Assembly: GCF_052118845.1 (NCBI RefSeq)
Contig: NZ_JBQKGJ010000011.1
Span: 1-64,000 of the forward strand
Length of the DNA: 64,000 nt
Direction: 5' to 3'
From: Bilifractor sp002394235
GTDB lineage: Bacteria; Bacillota; Clostridia; Lachnospirales; Lachnospiraceae
Positions 27,278 to 36,361 of this stretch are shown here, one piece after another. Each line of letters begins with the position of its first letter. Position 1 is the first letter of the stretch. A model generated the notes under the pieces. It did not search any database and was not told where the DNA came from. It worked only from the letters and a program-made list of their open reading frames with translations. A program made the position numbers and the translations under genes.

Positions 27278-27406
27278 GGGTATGTCGAGCCTCTGGGCGG
27301 GTGTATGCCAGGCAGGGACGCTGCTCGACGGTGCCGGATAAAAGCTGCGGTATGGCGAACCTATGGGTCTTATACCAGAATGGGTGCTGCTCGACGGCGC
27401 CGGATG
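27278..27406. repeat. Imperfect direct repeat, about 66-70 bp, between permease and ATPase genes
   Basis: CTGCTCGACGGTGCCGGAT at 27321 recurs as CTGCTCGACGGCGCCGGAT at 27387. GGTATGTCGAGCCTCTGGG near 27279 recurs as GGTATGGCGAACCTATGGG near 27349. A foldback CCGGAAAAA/TTTTTCCGG follows at about 27444-27475. No gene is seen in this 250-base gap. Confidence 0.65.
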
Positions 27407-27505
27407 TAGGTTCCAGGAGAATTTCCTGAGAGGTGCGGTGTTTACCGGAAAAATGCTACCTGATTTTTTCCGGAAATCAGAAAGGATGAAAGGACAGAGA
27501 AAATC

Positions 27506-28513
27506 ATGTCTGAAGAAAATAATTTACTATTGGAGGTTGATAACCTCCATACAAGCTTTTTTACAGATGCCGGTGAGGTAAAGGCAGTCAACGGAGTCAC
27601 ATTTAACCTGGAGAAAGGCAAGACCCTCGGAATCGTGGGAGAGTCGGGATCCGGAAAATCAGTAACCGCGTATTCAATCATGCAGATTCTCGCCGAGACC
27701 GGAAAGGTGGTGGAGGGGGAGATCCGCTACAAGGGCGAGGATATCACGAAGTGGGATGAGAAGAAGCTGTCGAAGTACCGCGGCGAGAAGGTGTCGATCA
27801 TTTTCCAGGATCCGATGACTTCCCTGAATCCGGTGTTTACGATTGGTTATCAGCTGAAGGAGGCGATTCTTCTTCACACGAACAAGAATAAGGACGAGGC
27901 CTGGAAGCGGGCGGTTGAGATGCTGACACTCGTCGGAGTGAACGAGCCGGAGAGCCGGATGAAGCAGTATCCCTACGAGCTCTCCGGAGGCATGCGCCAG
28001 CGTGTCATGATTGCCATGGCGCTCTGCTGTGAGCCGGATATTCTGATCGCGGATGAGCCGACCACAGCGCTGGATGTGACGATTCAGGCGCAGATTCTGG
28101 AGCTGATGCAGGATCTGCAGAAGAAGATGGGTATGGCGATTATCATGGTTACGCATGACCTGGGCGTCATTGCGTCCATGTGTGATGAGATCATCGTTAT
28201 GTACGGCGGACGTGTCTGCGAGCGCGGCACCGCGGATGCTATTTTTTATCATCCGGCGCATGAGTATACGAAGGGGCTGCTGCGTTCCATTCCGACGACC
28301 GAAAACATGAATGAACGGCTGGTTCCGATCGGAGGAACGCCGATCAACCTCCTTAACATGCCGAAGGGCTGTGCTTTCTGCCCGCGGTGTGAAAATGCCA
28401 TGAAGATTTGTCTGGAAAAGGTTCCGGACGAGTACCAGGTAGGGCCTGAGCATCGGGCGAGTTGCTGGATGAATGTGATGGACCTGTATGAAAATGAGGA
28501 GGTAAAGGCATGA
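27506..28513 (+). CDS. ABC importer ATPase, OppD/DppD type
   Basis: The protein has 335 residues. Walker A is GESGSGKSV near residue 39, the Q-loop IIFQDPMTSLNP, the signature LSGGMRQRVMIAMAL, Walker B ILIADEPTTALD and the switch VTHDLGV. The C-terminal oligopeptide-ATPase domain with Cys residues (GCAFCPRCENAMKIC) is full length. It overlaps the next ATPase by 4 bases (ATGA). Confidence 0.92.
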   Translation: MSEENNLLLEVDNLHTSFFTDAGEVKAVNGVTFNLEKGKTLGIVGESGSGKSVTAYSIMQILAETGKVVEGEIRYKGEDITKWDEKKLSKYRGEKVSIIFQDPMTSLNPVFTIGYQLKEAILLHTNKNKDEAWKRAVEMLTLVGVNEPESRMKQYPYELSGGMRQRVMIAMALCCEPDILIADEPTTALDVTIQAQILELMQDLQKKMGMAIIMVTHDLGVIASMCDEIIVMYGGRVCERGTADAIFYHPAHEYTKGLLRSIPTTENMNERLVPIGGTPINLLNMPKGCAFCPRCENAMKICLEKVPDEYQVGPEHRASCWMNVMDLYENEEVKA

Positions 28514-29556
28514 GTGACAAGGAAAAAAAGCCGCTCCTTAAGGTAGAGCATCTGAAGCAGTATTTCCCGGTATCTCAGGGCTTTCATAAGATTCCGCTGA
28601 AGGCAGTAGATGATATCAGCTTTGAGATCATGCCGGGTGAGACCCTGGGGCTGGTAGGAGAATCCGGATGCGGCAAGACGACGGTCGGCCGCACACTTCT
28701 GCGGCTGTATGAGCCGACGGCAGGACGGATCACCTTCGAGGATCAGGTGCTCTTCGACAGCGGCGATGTGTACGATGAGGACGGGAATCCGGTTCTCGAT
28801 TCAAATGGCAGGCCGAAGAAGGGAAAGCGTGTTGAGGTAAACATGCTTCCCTACCGGAAGAAGATGCAGATGGTATTCCAGGATCCGTATTCTTCGCTGG
28901 ATCCCCGTATGACCGTTGAGGACATCGTCGGAGAGCCGCTGGACACCCATCACCTGTACAAGAACAGACAGGAGCGGAGAGAGAAGATCTTAAAGCTCCT
29001 GGAGACCGTCGGATTGAATGCTGAGCATGCGATGCGCTACGCACATGAGTTTTCCGGCGGACAGAGACAGCGAATCGGCATTGCCCGTGCGCTGGCTGTG
29101 AATCCGTCCTTCATCGTCTGCGATGAGGCGGTATCTGCTCTGGACGTATCGATTCAGGCGCAGGTTCTGAACATGTTTGAGGATCTGCAGGATCAGCTGG
29201 GCATCGCGTATCTCTTCATTGCGCATGACCTTCTGGTTGTGCAGCACATCTCCGATCGTATTGCGGTTATGTATCTCGGACACATGATGGAGATTGCGGA
29301 CGCGGACGAGTTGATGAATCATCCGATTCATCCGTACACGCTGTCTCTGCTTTCCGCGATTCCGATTCCGGATCCGGAAACGGCCAGACACAGCCATCGG
29401 ATCATTCTGGAGGGCGATGTGCCAAGTCCTCTTCATATGCCGACGGGTTGTCCGTTCCGTACGCGCTGCAAGTATGCGACAGAGAAGTGTACGCAGGAAA
29501 GACCGCCTCTGACAGACAGGGGAAACGGACACAGGTGTGCGTGCTGGAACCGGTAA
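28510..29556 (+). CDS. ABC importer ATPase, OppF/DppF type
   Basis: The protein has 348 residues. Walker A is GESGCGKTT near residue 54, the signature is FSGGQRQRIGIARAL and Walker B is FIVCDEAVSALD. An insert at residues 78-110 (VYDEDGNPVLDSNGRPKKGK) lies between Walker A and the Q-loop (MVFQDPYSSLDPRMT). The C-terminal Cys motif is GCPFRTRCKYATEKC. Coupled to the OppD-type gene by an ATGA overlap. Confidence 0.92.
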   Translation: MSDKEKKPLLKVEHLKQYFPVSQGFHKIPLKAVDDISFEIMPGETLGLVGESGCGKTTVGRTLLRLYEPTAGRITFEDQVLFDSGDVYDEDGNPVLDSNGRPKKGKRVEVNMLPYRKKMQMVFQDPYSSLDPRMTVEDIVGEPLDTHHLYKNRQERREKILKLLETVGLNAEHAMRYAHEFSGGQRQRIGIARALAVNPSFIVCDEAVSALDVSIQAQVLNMFEDLQDQLGIAYLFIAHDLLVVQHISDRIAVMYLGHMMEIADADELMNHPIHPYTLSLLSAIPIPDPETARHSHRIILEGDVPSPLHMPTGCPFRTRCKYATEKCTQERPPLTDRGNGHRCACWNR

Positions 29557-29639
29557 ATGATGCGGTATCAGCAAGAATATATGCGGAATCGGCAGGAGGG
29601 AGTAATTAACAGGCCGAATATTCCGTATTGATCTTTTGC

Positions 29640-29731
29640 GGTCATATCTCCCGCAGGGGAGTCTGACATGAACCATTATTTGCATATCAATGGCTTTTTG
29701 GGGTCACATCTCCCGCAGGGGAGTTTGACAT
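29640..29731. repeat. Pair of 30-bp palindromic repeats before the binding-protein gene
   Basis: Copies at 29640-29669 and 29702-29731 differ at two positions. Each has the pattern GGTCA-N3-CTCCC-GCA-GGGGAG-N3-TGACAT, a dyad with outer GTCA/TGAC and inner CTCC/GGAG arms. The spacing is 62 bases and each is preceded by a CTTTT run. A separate hairpin TATCTGTCAACAGATA follows at about 29739-29754. The position fits regulatory sites or processing hairpins for the next gene. Confidence 0.75.
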
Positions 29732-29776
29732 AAATATCTATCTGTCAACAGATAGCAGAAATCAGGAGGAAGAAAT

Positions 29777-31567
29777 ATGAAAAAGAAGTTAGTCGCATTA
29801 GTGCTGGCGTCTGCCATGGCAGTCGGCCTCGGCGCGTGTGGAAATGCCGGTTCTCTCAAGGAGGGAGGCAACGCTGTTTCCGGTTCGAATGCAGCTGCAG
29901 CAACAAGCACAGGAAGTGAAGCGGCAGGCGGCAATAGCGGAGATAAGACTCCTTCCAGCGCAAAGCTGAATTCTGACGCAAGCACACTGTACATTAACCT
30001 CGCGTCTGAGCCGCAGCATCTGGATCCGGCGCTGAACAACACCGTTGACGGTGCCTGCCTGGCAGTCAACTCCTTCGTAGGTCTGTACACTTATGACAAG
30101 GATGACAAGCTCACGCCGGCGATCGCGGACGGCGATCCGCAGATCTCCGATGACGGAACCCAGTGGACCATCAAGCTGAAGCAGACAAAGTGGTCCGATG
30201 GCACAGACCTGACGGCAAAAGATTTTGTATACAGCTGGAACCGTGCGGCAAACCCGGACACCGCGGCGGATTACGGATATCTTTTTGACGTTATCGCGAA
30301 AAATGATGACGGAACGCTTAAAGTAGAAGCTCCGGACGATTACACACTGACCATCACACTGAACAATCCGTGCGCATACTTCGACCAGCTTCTTGCGTTC
30401 CCGGTATTTGATCCGGTTCCGCAGGCATCCGTTGAAGCGGCAGACCCGAACGGCGACAATCCCGGCAACTGGGCTGCTGAGGCAGGCTTTGTATCCAACG
30501 GTGCTTACACCTGCACAGCATGGAATCATGACGCATCCATGGAATATACAAAGAACCCGAACTTCTATGATGCGGACAACGTAACCATCGATAAGCTGAA
30601 CTTCATGCTTTCCGCGGATGACACCGCTACCTTTGCGGCATATAACAGCGGAGATCTTGATTTCATCGATAATATTTCCACCGACGAGGTTCCGAATGTA
30701 AAGGACTTCTCTGATTTCTATATCGCGGATATGCTTGGAACTGTATACACCGGTTTCAATGTCAATGCATCTCTCTTTGACGGAATGACCGAGCAGCAGG
30801 CAAGTGATTTCCGTAAGGCATGCTCTCTGGTTATCGACAGACAGTATCTTGCCGATACCGTAGGTCAGACCGGTCAGGAGCCGGCAGGTTCCTATGTTCC
30901 GTCCGCTATGTCTGACGGAAACGGCGGCACCTGGTCTCAGACATATTATGACGCTGCTACCACAGGAGCTGACAACGTTGAGGAGGCTGTAAAGCTTCTG
31001 GAGAGCGCTACCGGCTACACCTTTACCGATAATGGTGATGGAACCTATACACCGTCTACACCGATTTCCATTGAGTACCTGACGAACTCCGGTTCAACCA
31101 ATGAGAAGGCCGCTCAGCTGATTCAGGACGACCTGAGCAAGCTTGGAATCGAAGTAAACATCAAGACTGAGGACTGGAAGGTATTCATTTCCGACCGTCA
31201 GAATGGAAATTACACGATGTGCCGTGGCGGATGGGTTGCAGACTATGATGATCCTTCCAACATGCTTGAGGTATTCCAGACCAGCAGCGGAAACAACGAT
31301 ATGCAGTTCGGCAAGAACCCGACCTCTGCGGCACCGCAGAACTGGGCGGACTATGACAAGCTTCTTGAGGAAGCACGCACAGAGGTAGACACCGCAAAAC
31401 GTACCGATGACCTTGTAAAGGCCGAGAAGATGCTGATGGATACCAACGCGGTAATCCCGCTCTACTTCTACAACGATATCTACATGATGAAGTCCAACGT
31501 TTCCGGCGTATACATGACCAAGACCGGCAACAAGTACTTCATGTACGCAACAAAGACTGCGCAGTAA
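29777..31567 (+). CDS. ABC importer substrate-binding lipoprotein, OppA/DppA type
   Basis: The protein has 596 residues. The signal peptide ends in the lipobox GLGAC (Cys21), followed by a Gly/Ser/Ala linker to about residue 65. The family 5 binding fold follows: LASEPQHLDPALNNTVDGA, WTIKLKQTKWSDGTDLTAKD, FVYSWNRAANPDTAADYGYL, FRKACSLVIDRQYLADTVG. GGAGGAAG precedes the ATG. It belongs with the four upstream transport genes and most likely binds oligopeptides. A 220-base gap with two palindromes suggests its level is set separately. A strong terminator follows. Confidence 0.9.
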   Translation: MKKKLVALVLASAMAVGLGACGNAGSLKEGGNAVSGSNAAAATSTGSEAAGGNSGDKTPSSAKLNSDASTLYINLASEPQHLDPALNNTVDGACLAVNSFVGLYTYDKDDKLTPAIADGDPQISDDGTQWTIKLKQTKWSDGTDLTAKDFVYSWNRAANPDTAADYGYLFDVIAKNDDGTLKVEAPDDYTLTITLNNPCAYFDQLLAFPVFDPVPQASVEAADPNGDNPGNWAAEAGFVSNGAYTCTAWNHDASMEYTKNPNFYDADNVTIDKLNFMLSADDTATFAAYNSGDLDFIDNISTDEVPNVKDFSDFYIADMLGTVYTGFNVNASLFDGMTEQQASDFRKACSLVIDRQYLADTVGQTGQEPAGSYVPSAMSDGNGGTWSQTYYDAATTGADNVEEAVKLLESATGYTFTDNGDGTYTPSTPISIEYLTNSGSTNEKAAQLIQDDLSKLGIEVNIKTEDWKVFISDRQNGNYTMCRGGWVADYDDPSNMLEVFQTSSGNNDMQFGKNPTSAAPQNWADYDKLLEEARTEVDTAKRTDDLVKAEKMLMDTNAVIPLYFYNDIYMMKSNVSGVYMTKTGNKYFMYATKTAQ

Positions 31568-31618
31568 CAGCTTCTGTTCGCAGTGTGAATGAAATGAATC
31601 ACATATGCTGATTGTGGA

Positions 31619-31656
31619 CGAGACCGTCCGGGAAATTCCCGGGCGGTCTCGTTTTT
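31619..31656 (+). terminator. Strong intrinsic terminator after the binding-protein gene
   Basis: A 16-bp stem (31619-31634 with 31636-31651, one T-G pair) is followed by TTTTT. Confidence 0.9.
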
Positions 31657-31659
31657 AAT

Positions 31660-31761
31660 TTACGCGAACAGTGAGCCGCAGCCGAATGCGAAGTATTCGT
31701 GTGCGGCGAGCGTCGCGATAGCGAGATAAAACTCGCACAGCGTGTTTTATCTCGTTTTCGG
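31660..31761. repeat. 102-bp dispersed two-hairpin element, copy 2
   Basis: This copy is identical to 8521-8622 except one base in the loop of the second hairpin (A in place of G). It lies 4 bases after the T run of the terminator of a binding-protein gene, the same context as copy 1. Confidence 0.85.
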
Positions 31762-32065
31762 CGAGTCTGCCATACGGTCCGCACACATTTCATAGGCTGT
31801 GATTCATGAAAACGTCACCATCAGGAACTGCCACGGAGAAAAAACGGTGTGATGCAAATGCAATGAATGCACTTGCATTTCGAGAGTTGAGTTTGGCTAA
31901 TTTTACAATACAAAATTCTGAAATAGAGGCTTAAAACCATCATAAGATACAAAATAATTGAAATATTTACATATATATTGTTTATGTTTCATCTTATTTG
32001 CGATATAATCGAAGCATGGCCAAAAACAGTGGCCCGTAAGGGCCGCATGGATAAGGAGGGATGGT
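31762..32065 (+). promoter_or_regulatory. Upstream region and promoter of hydCBA
   Basis: A near-consensus -10 TATAAT lies at 32004-32009 with TTTATG 17 bases upstream. A dyad AAATGCAA/TTGCATTT is present at about 31856-31880, a possible operator. A foldback GGCCC/GGGCC near 32030-32042 and GGAGGG directly precede the first gene. No other gene is seen here. Confidence 0.5.
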
Positions 32066-32548
32066 ATGCTGGAAGAATGCTACTACAAAAAGGCGGATGA
32101 AATTATTGCCGGCTATGGAAAAAAGCCATCGTCGCTGATTCCGATTATGCAGGATATTCAGGCGGAATATCGATACCTGCCGGGCGAGCTGCTGACCTAC
32201 GTGGCGAAGCAGATCGGTATCAGTGAGTCCAAGGCTTACAGCGTGGCTACATTCTACGAGAACTTTTCGTTCGAGGAGAAGGGAAAGTATGTAATCAAGG
32301 TTTGTGACGGCACGGCCTGTCATGTCAGAAAATCCGCACCGATTCTGGAGGCGTTCCAGAAGGAGCTCGGGCTGAGCGCGAAGAAACACACGACGGACGA
32401 CATGCTTTTTACCGTTGAAACGGTTTCGTGCCTCGGAGCATGCGGACTGGCTCCGACGGTCATGGTTAACGAGGAGGTTCATCCGAAGATGACGCCGGAA
32501 TCGGCGCTGGAGCTGATTCATGAACTGCGAGGTGACCGGAATGATTAG
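32066..32548 (+). CDS. hydC: NADH-dependent [FeFe] hydrogenase HydC subunit, NuoE-like [2Fe-2S] protein
   Basis: This 160-residue protein has the thioredoxin-like NuoE fold. The four cluster Cys are in VCDGTACHV (Cys82 and Cys87) and CLGACGLAP (near residues 122 and 126). The N-terminal helical stretch SLIPIMQDIQAEYRYLP is typical. It passes electrons between the HydB flavin module and HydA. It starts an operon with hydB and hydA and overlaps hydB by 8 bases. GGAGGG precedes the ATG. Confidence 0.88.
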   Translation: MLEECYYKKADEIIAGYGKKPSSLIPIMQDIQAEYRYLPGELLTYVAKQIGISESKAYSVATFYENFSFEEKGKYVIKVCDGTACHVRKSAPILEAFQKELGLSAKKHTTDDMLFTVETVSCLGACGLAPTVMVNEEVHPKMTPESALELIHELRGDRND

Positions 32549-34421
32549 AACGAGAGAGGATCTGAAGAAGAGAACAGAGCTTGCCAATGAAGTAATGGCT
32601 TCCTATGACTGCCGTATACTCGTCTGTTCCGGTACCGGCTGTATCGCGTCCGGTTCTGAGAAGGTATATGAAGAATTCATGCGTATCGTTGGGGATACGC
32701 CGGGAGTGACCCTGGAGTTCGGATCCCATGGTCCGGAGGCACATCTGGGAGTCCGGAAGACCGGCTGCCAGGGCGTCTGTGAGCTCGGACCGCTTGTGAG
32801 AATTCAGAAGGGCGATAAGGTTGTGCAGTATACGAAGGTACAGCCGTCCGACTGTCAGGAGATTTTCAACCGCACTGTTATGGGCGATGATGTCATTGAG
32901 AGCCTGCTGTACAAGCAGAAGGGCGTGACATATACTTCGCCGGATGAGATTCCTTTTATTGCGAAGCAGACCCGGATTGTTCTGGAAAACTGCGGAAAGT
33001 ACGATTCGGAGTCGCTGGATGAGTACCTTGCGTCCGGAGGATTTCAGGCATTCCAGAAGGCACTCTTTGAGATGAAGCCGGAGGAAATCGTCGATGAGGT
33101 CGACCGGTCCGGACTCAGAGGAAGAGGCGGCGGTGGATTCCCCACCGGAAGAAAATGGAAGCAGGTGGCGCGTCAGAAGGAGAAGGAGCGCTATGTCGTC
33201 TGCAATGGTGACGAGGGAGACCCGGGAGCATTCATGGATGGCTCCGTCATGGAGGGAGATCCCTACAAGCTGATCGAGGGAATGATGATCGCCGGATACG
33301 CGGTGAGCAGTGAAAACGGATACATCTATGTGCGTGCGGAGTACCCGATGTCCGTTGCAAGGCTGCGCCACGCGATCGCGGAGCTGGAGGACAAGGGGCT
33401 GCTCGGTGATCACATCCTGGGAACCGATTTCAACTTCCATATGCACATCAACCGCGGTGCCGGCGCGTTCGTCTGCGGTGAGGGCTCTGCTCTGACCGCG
33501 TCAATCGAAGGAAACCGGGGCATGCCGAGAGTTAAGCCGCCGAGAACGGTTGAGAAGGGCCTGTGGGCGAAACCGACTGTTCTGAACAATGTCGAGACCT
33601 ATGCGAACGTACCGAAAATCGTACTTCAGGGTGCAGACTGGTACCGCAGCATCGGAACCGAGAGTTCCCCCGGTACGAAGACCTTCTCTCTGACCGGCTC
33701 CATTCAGAATACCGGTCTGATCGAGGTCCCGATGGGAACAACGCTTCGCGAGATCATTTTTGACATCGGAGGCGGAATGAAGGACGGCGGAACCTTTAAG
33801 GCGGTTCAGATCGGCGGCCCCTCCGGCGGATGCCTGACGAAGGACCATCTGGATGTGCCGCTTGATTTTGAGACGGTGAAGAAATACGGAGCGATCGTCG
33901 GATCCGGCGGTCTGGTTGTCATGGATGACAGCACCTGTATGGTGGAGGTTGCCCGATTCTTCATGAGCTTCACGCAGAGAGAGTCCTGCGGAAAGTGCGT
34001 TCCATGTCGTGAGGGCACAAAGCGCATGCTGGAAATACTGGAGAAGATTGTCGGCGGCAAGGGCGAGCTGGAGGACCTGGACCGCCTGGAGGAACTGGCG
34101 ACAATGGTGAAGAACATGTCTCTGTGCGGACTTGGCAAGAGTGCGCCGCTGCCGGTTCTGAGTACCCTGAATACCTTCCGGGATGAATATATCGAGCATA
34201 TCGTGGACAAAAAATGTCGTGCCAAGGTCTGCACCGCGCTGCGCCGGTTTGTGATCAATCCGGAATTCTGCCGCGGCTGCGGAAAGTGCGCGAAGAACTG
34301 TCCGGTCGGAGCGATCACGGGTGTCCGCAAGGAGTGCTATCACATTGATAATGATCTCTGTATCAAGTGCTCGACCTGCAAGGACAACTGTGCGTTCGAC
34401 GCGATTTATATTGAGGCATAG
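32541..34421 (+). CDS. hydB: [FeFe] hydrogenase HydB subunit, NuoF-like NADH/FMN flavoprotein
   Basis: The protein has 626 residues. The N-terminal [2Fe-2S] thioredoxin-like domain contains LVCSGTGCIASG and TGCQGVCELGP. The NuoF core follows with GLRGRGGGGFPTGRKWK (FMN/NADH) and NGDEGDPGAFMDGSVME. The [4Fe-4S] site is ESCGKCVPCREGTKRM. The C-terminus carries two ferredoxin clusters, CRGCGKCAKNCPVGA and CIKCSTCKDNCAFDA. This architecture is that of HydB of electron-bifurcating or NAD(P)-linked hydrogenases. The start at 32541 overlaps hydC. Confidence 0.9.
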   Translation: MIRTREDLKKRTELANEVMASYDCRILVCSGTGCIASGSEKVYEEFMRIVGDTPGVTLEFGSHGPEAHLGVRKTGCQGVCELGPLVRIQKGDKVVQYTKVQPSDCQEIFNRTVMGDDVIESLLYKQKGVTYTSPDEIPFIAKQTRIVLENCGKYDSESLDEYLASGGFQAFQKALFEMKPEEIVDEVDRSGLRGRGGGGFPTGRKWKQVARQKEKERYVVCNGDEGDPGAFMDGSVMEGDPYKLIEGMMIAGYAVSSENGYIYVRAEYPMSVARLRHAIAELEDKGLLGDHILGTDFNFHMHINRGAGAFVCGEGSALTASIEGNRGMPRVKPPRTVEKGLWAKPTVLNNVETYANVPKIVLQGADWYRSIGTESSPGTKTFSLTGSIQNTGLIEVPMGTTLREIIFDIGGGMKDGGTFKAVQIGGPSGGCLTKDHLDVPLDFETVKKYGAIVGSGGLVVMDDSTCMVEVARFFMSFTQRESCGKCVPCREGTKRMLEILEKIVGGKGELEDLDRLEELATMVKNMSLCGLGKSAPLPVLSTLNTFRDEYIEHIVDKKCRAKVCTALRRFVINPEFCRGCGKCAKNCPVGAITGVRKECYHIDNDLCIKCSTCKDNCAFDAIYIEA

Positions 34422-34431
34422 GAGGGATGAG

Positions 34432-36132
34432 ATGGGAGTTATAACGATTGACGGCAGAAAAGTCGAATTTACCGACGAGAAAAATCTTCTTACAATCATC
34501 AGAAAAGCGGGCATCGATATCCCCACCCTCTGCTATCACTCGGAGCTGTCTACGTTTGGCGCGTGCAGACTGTGCATGGTTGAGGATGAGCGGGGAAGAA
34601 TGTTTGCCTCCTGCTCCGAGGAGCCCCGGGACGGAATGGTGATCCGCACCAATACGGAAAGGCTTCGCAAGTACCGCAAGCTGATCATTGAGCTTCTGCT
34701 GGCGGCGCACTGCAGAGACTGTCTGACCTGTGAAAAAAGCGGTGACTGTAATCTTCAGACACTGGCAAAGCGTTTCGGCATCATGCATGTGCGCTTCCAG
34801 AACTACAAGGAGCAGATGCCGCTGGATTTCAGCTCCCCGTCGATTGTACGGGATCCGAACAAATGCATCCTCTGCGGAAACTGCGTCCGAGTATGCAGTG
34901 AGCTGCAGGGAATCGAGGCGATCAATTTTGCGAACCGCGGCGCGGAAGCCATGGTTATGCCTGCGTTTGACAAGCCGATCGGAGAGACCGACTGCGTAAA
35001 CTGCGGACAGTGCCGTGTATTCTGTCCGACAGGCGCGATCAGCATCCACCACAACCGGACAGAGGTGTGGAATCTTCTTGGAGATCCGGATGTGCGCGTG
35101 ATCGCTCAGGTAGCACCGGCTGTCCGTGTGGCGGTGGGAGCTGCCTTCGGCCTTCCGAAGGGCAAGAGTGTGATGGGCAAGATCGCGAACGTACTTCGTC
35201 GAATTGGTTTTGACGAGGTGTATGATACCACGTTCGGCGCGGATCTGACCATTATGGAGGAGGCTTCGGAGTTTGTGGACCGCGTAGAAAACGGCGGAAC
35301 ACTGCCGCTTCTGACGAGCTGCTGTCCGGCGTGGGTGAAGTTTGTCGGCGATCAGTACCCGGATCTCACACCGAACGTTTCGACGTGCCGTTCGCCGCAG
35401 GGAATGCTCTCCGCGGTTACAAAGGAGTATTATCGTGATCCGGCGAATAATGCGGACGGCAGAAGAACGGTCATGGTATCCATCATGCCGTGTACGGCGA
35501 AGAAGATGGAGGCGAAGAGACCGAACAGCTTCACAGACGGAGAGCAGGATACGGACTATGTTCTGACGACGACCGAACTGATCGATATGATCCGTACCTC
35601 GGGAATCGATTTTGCGGATCTGGAACCGGAGGCGTCGGATGTTCCATTCGGCCTTGGATCCGGCGGCGGTGTTATCTTCGGTGTATCCGGCGGTGTGACC
35701 GAGGCGGTTCTGCGCAGGATTACAGAGGGACATGACCAGGAGACGCTGGATCGGATCGCAGCCTGCGGCGTGCGTGAGGATGAGTTTATCCGCGAGTTTG
35801 CTGTTCCCTATAAGGACAGAGAACTGAAGATCTGCGTGGTATCCGGACTGGCGGATGCCGGAAAGGTGATGGATCAGGTGAAAAGCGGCGAGAAGCATTT
35901 CGATCTCATCGAGGTGATGGCCTGCCGCCGCGGATGTATCATGGGCGGAGGACAGCCTCGTCTTGCCGGCGACCGCACGAAGGCTGCCAGAAGAGACGGC
36001 ATCTATAAGGCTGACCACAGCTCGGTGATCCGCAAGTGCAACGAGAACCCGACGATACTGTCACTCTACGACGGAATGCTCAAGGGGAAGGAGCACAAAC
36101 TGCTTCATAACGAGAGATTCTGCGCGGAATGA
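34432..36132 (+). CDS. hydA: [FeFe] hydrogenase catalytic subunit HydA
   Basis: The protein has 566 residues. The N-terminal [2Fe-2S] domain has CYHSELSTFGACRLC (Cys34, 45, 48) and Cys61. The His-Cys3 [4Fe-4S] site is HCRDCLTCEKSGDC. Two ferredoxin clusters are CILCGNCVRVC and CVNCGQCRVFC. H-cluster motifs are TSCCPAWVKF, MPCTAKKMEAKRP and MACRRGCIMGGGQP. The C-terminal small-subunit-like end (NPTILSLYDGML) is fused. With HydB and HydC it forms the soluble complex that makes or uses H2 with NADH and ferredoxin. GGAGGG lies 7 bases before ATG 34432. No HydE, HydF or HydG maturase is in the window. Confidence 0.93.
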   Translation: MGVITIDGRKVEFTDEKNLLTIIRKAGIDIPTLCYHSELSTFGACRLCMVEDERGRMFASCSEEPRDGMVIRTNTERLRKYRKLIIELLLAAHCRDCLTCEKSGDCNLQTLAKRFGIMHVRFQNYKEQMPLDFSSPSIVRDPNKCILCGNCVRVCSELQGIEAINFANRGAEAMVMPAFDKPIGETDCVNCGQCRVFCPTGAISIHHNRTEVWNLLGDPDVRVIAQVAPAVRVAVGAAFGLPKGKSVMGKIANVLRRIGFDEVYDTTFGADLTIMEEASEFVDRVENGGTLPLLTSCCPAWVKFVGDQYPDLTPNVSTCRSPQGMLSAVTKEYYRDPANNADGRRTVMVSIMPCTAKKMEAKRPNSFTDGEQDTDYVLTTTELIDMIRTSGIDFADLEPEASDVPFGLGSGGGVIFGVSGGVTEAVLRRITEGHDQETLDRIAACGVREDEFIREFAVPYKDRELKICVVSGLADAGKVMDQVKSGEKHFDLIEVMACRRGCIMGGGQPRLAGDRTKAARRDGIYKADHSSVIRKCNENPTILSLYDGMLKGKEHKLLHNERFCAE

Positions 36133-36156
36133 ATTAAGAAAATAAAAGGATAAGCG

Positions 36157-36186
36157 GAAAGCCCTGTCACGATTGACAGGGCTTTC
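36157..36186 (+). terminator. Terminator of hydCBA
   Basis: A perfect 12-bp stem pairs GAAAGCCCTGTC with GACAGGGCTTTC, six bases apart. Confidence 0.7.
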
Positions 36187-36222
36187 TGTGTGTGTATATC
36201 TTTTGTGAGCCGGAGCGGATCA

Positions 36223-36354
36223 GGTCAGGAACCCAGGCGCGCAGAGCAGGACAGATATGTTTAAGTATGTATTTTGTATACCGGATCTGGTCAGGTGCCC
36301 GGGCGGGCAGAGCGGGACGGATATGTTTGAATATATATTTTGTAGATCGGGAAC
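36223..36354. repeat. 66-bp imperfect tandem repeat, about two copies
   Basis: GGTCAGG at 36223 and 36289 opens units that share GCAGAGC, GGAC.GATATGTTT and TATTTTGTA. The second unit ends close to the 3' end of the AraC-type gene on the opposite strand. Small frames over it only mirror the repeat. Confidence 0.75.
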
Positions 36355-36361
36355 GGTCTGC

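Noticed and set aside
34363..36018. 551-codon minus-strand frame over hydA
   Set aside because: Antisense of a gene with all [FeFe] hydrogenase motifs.
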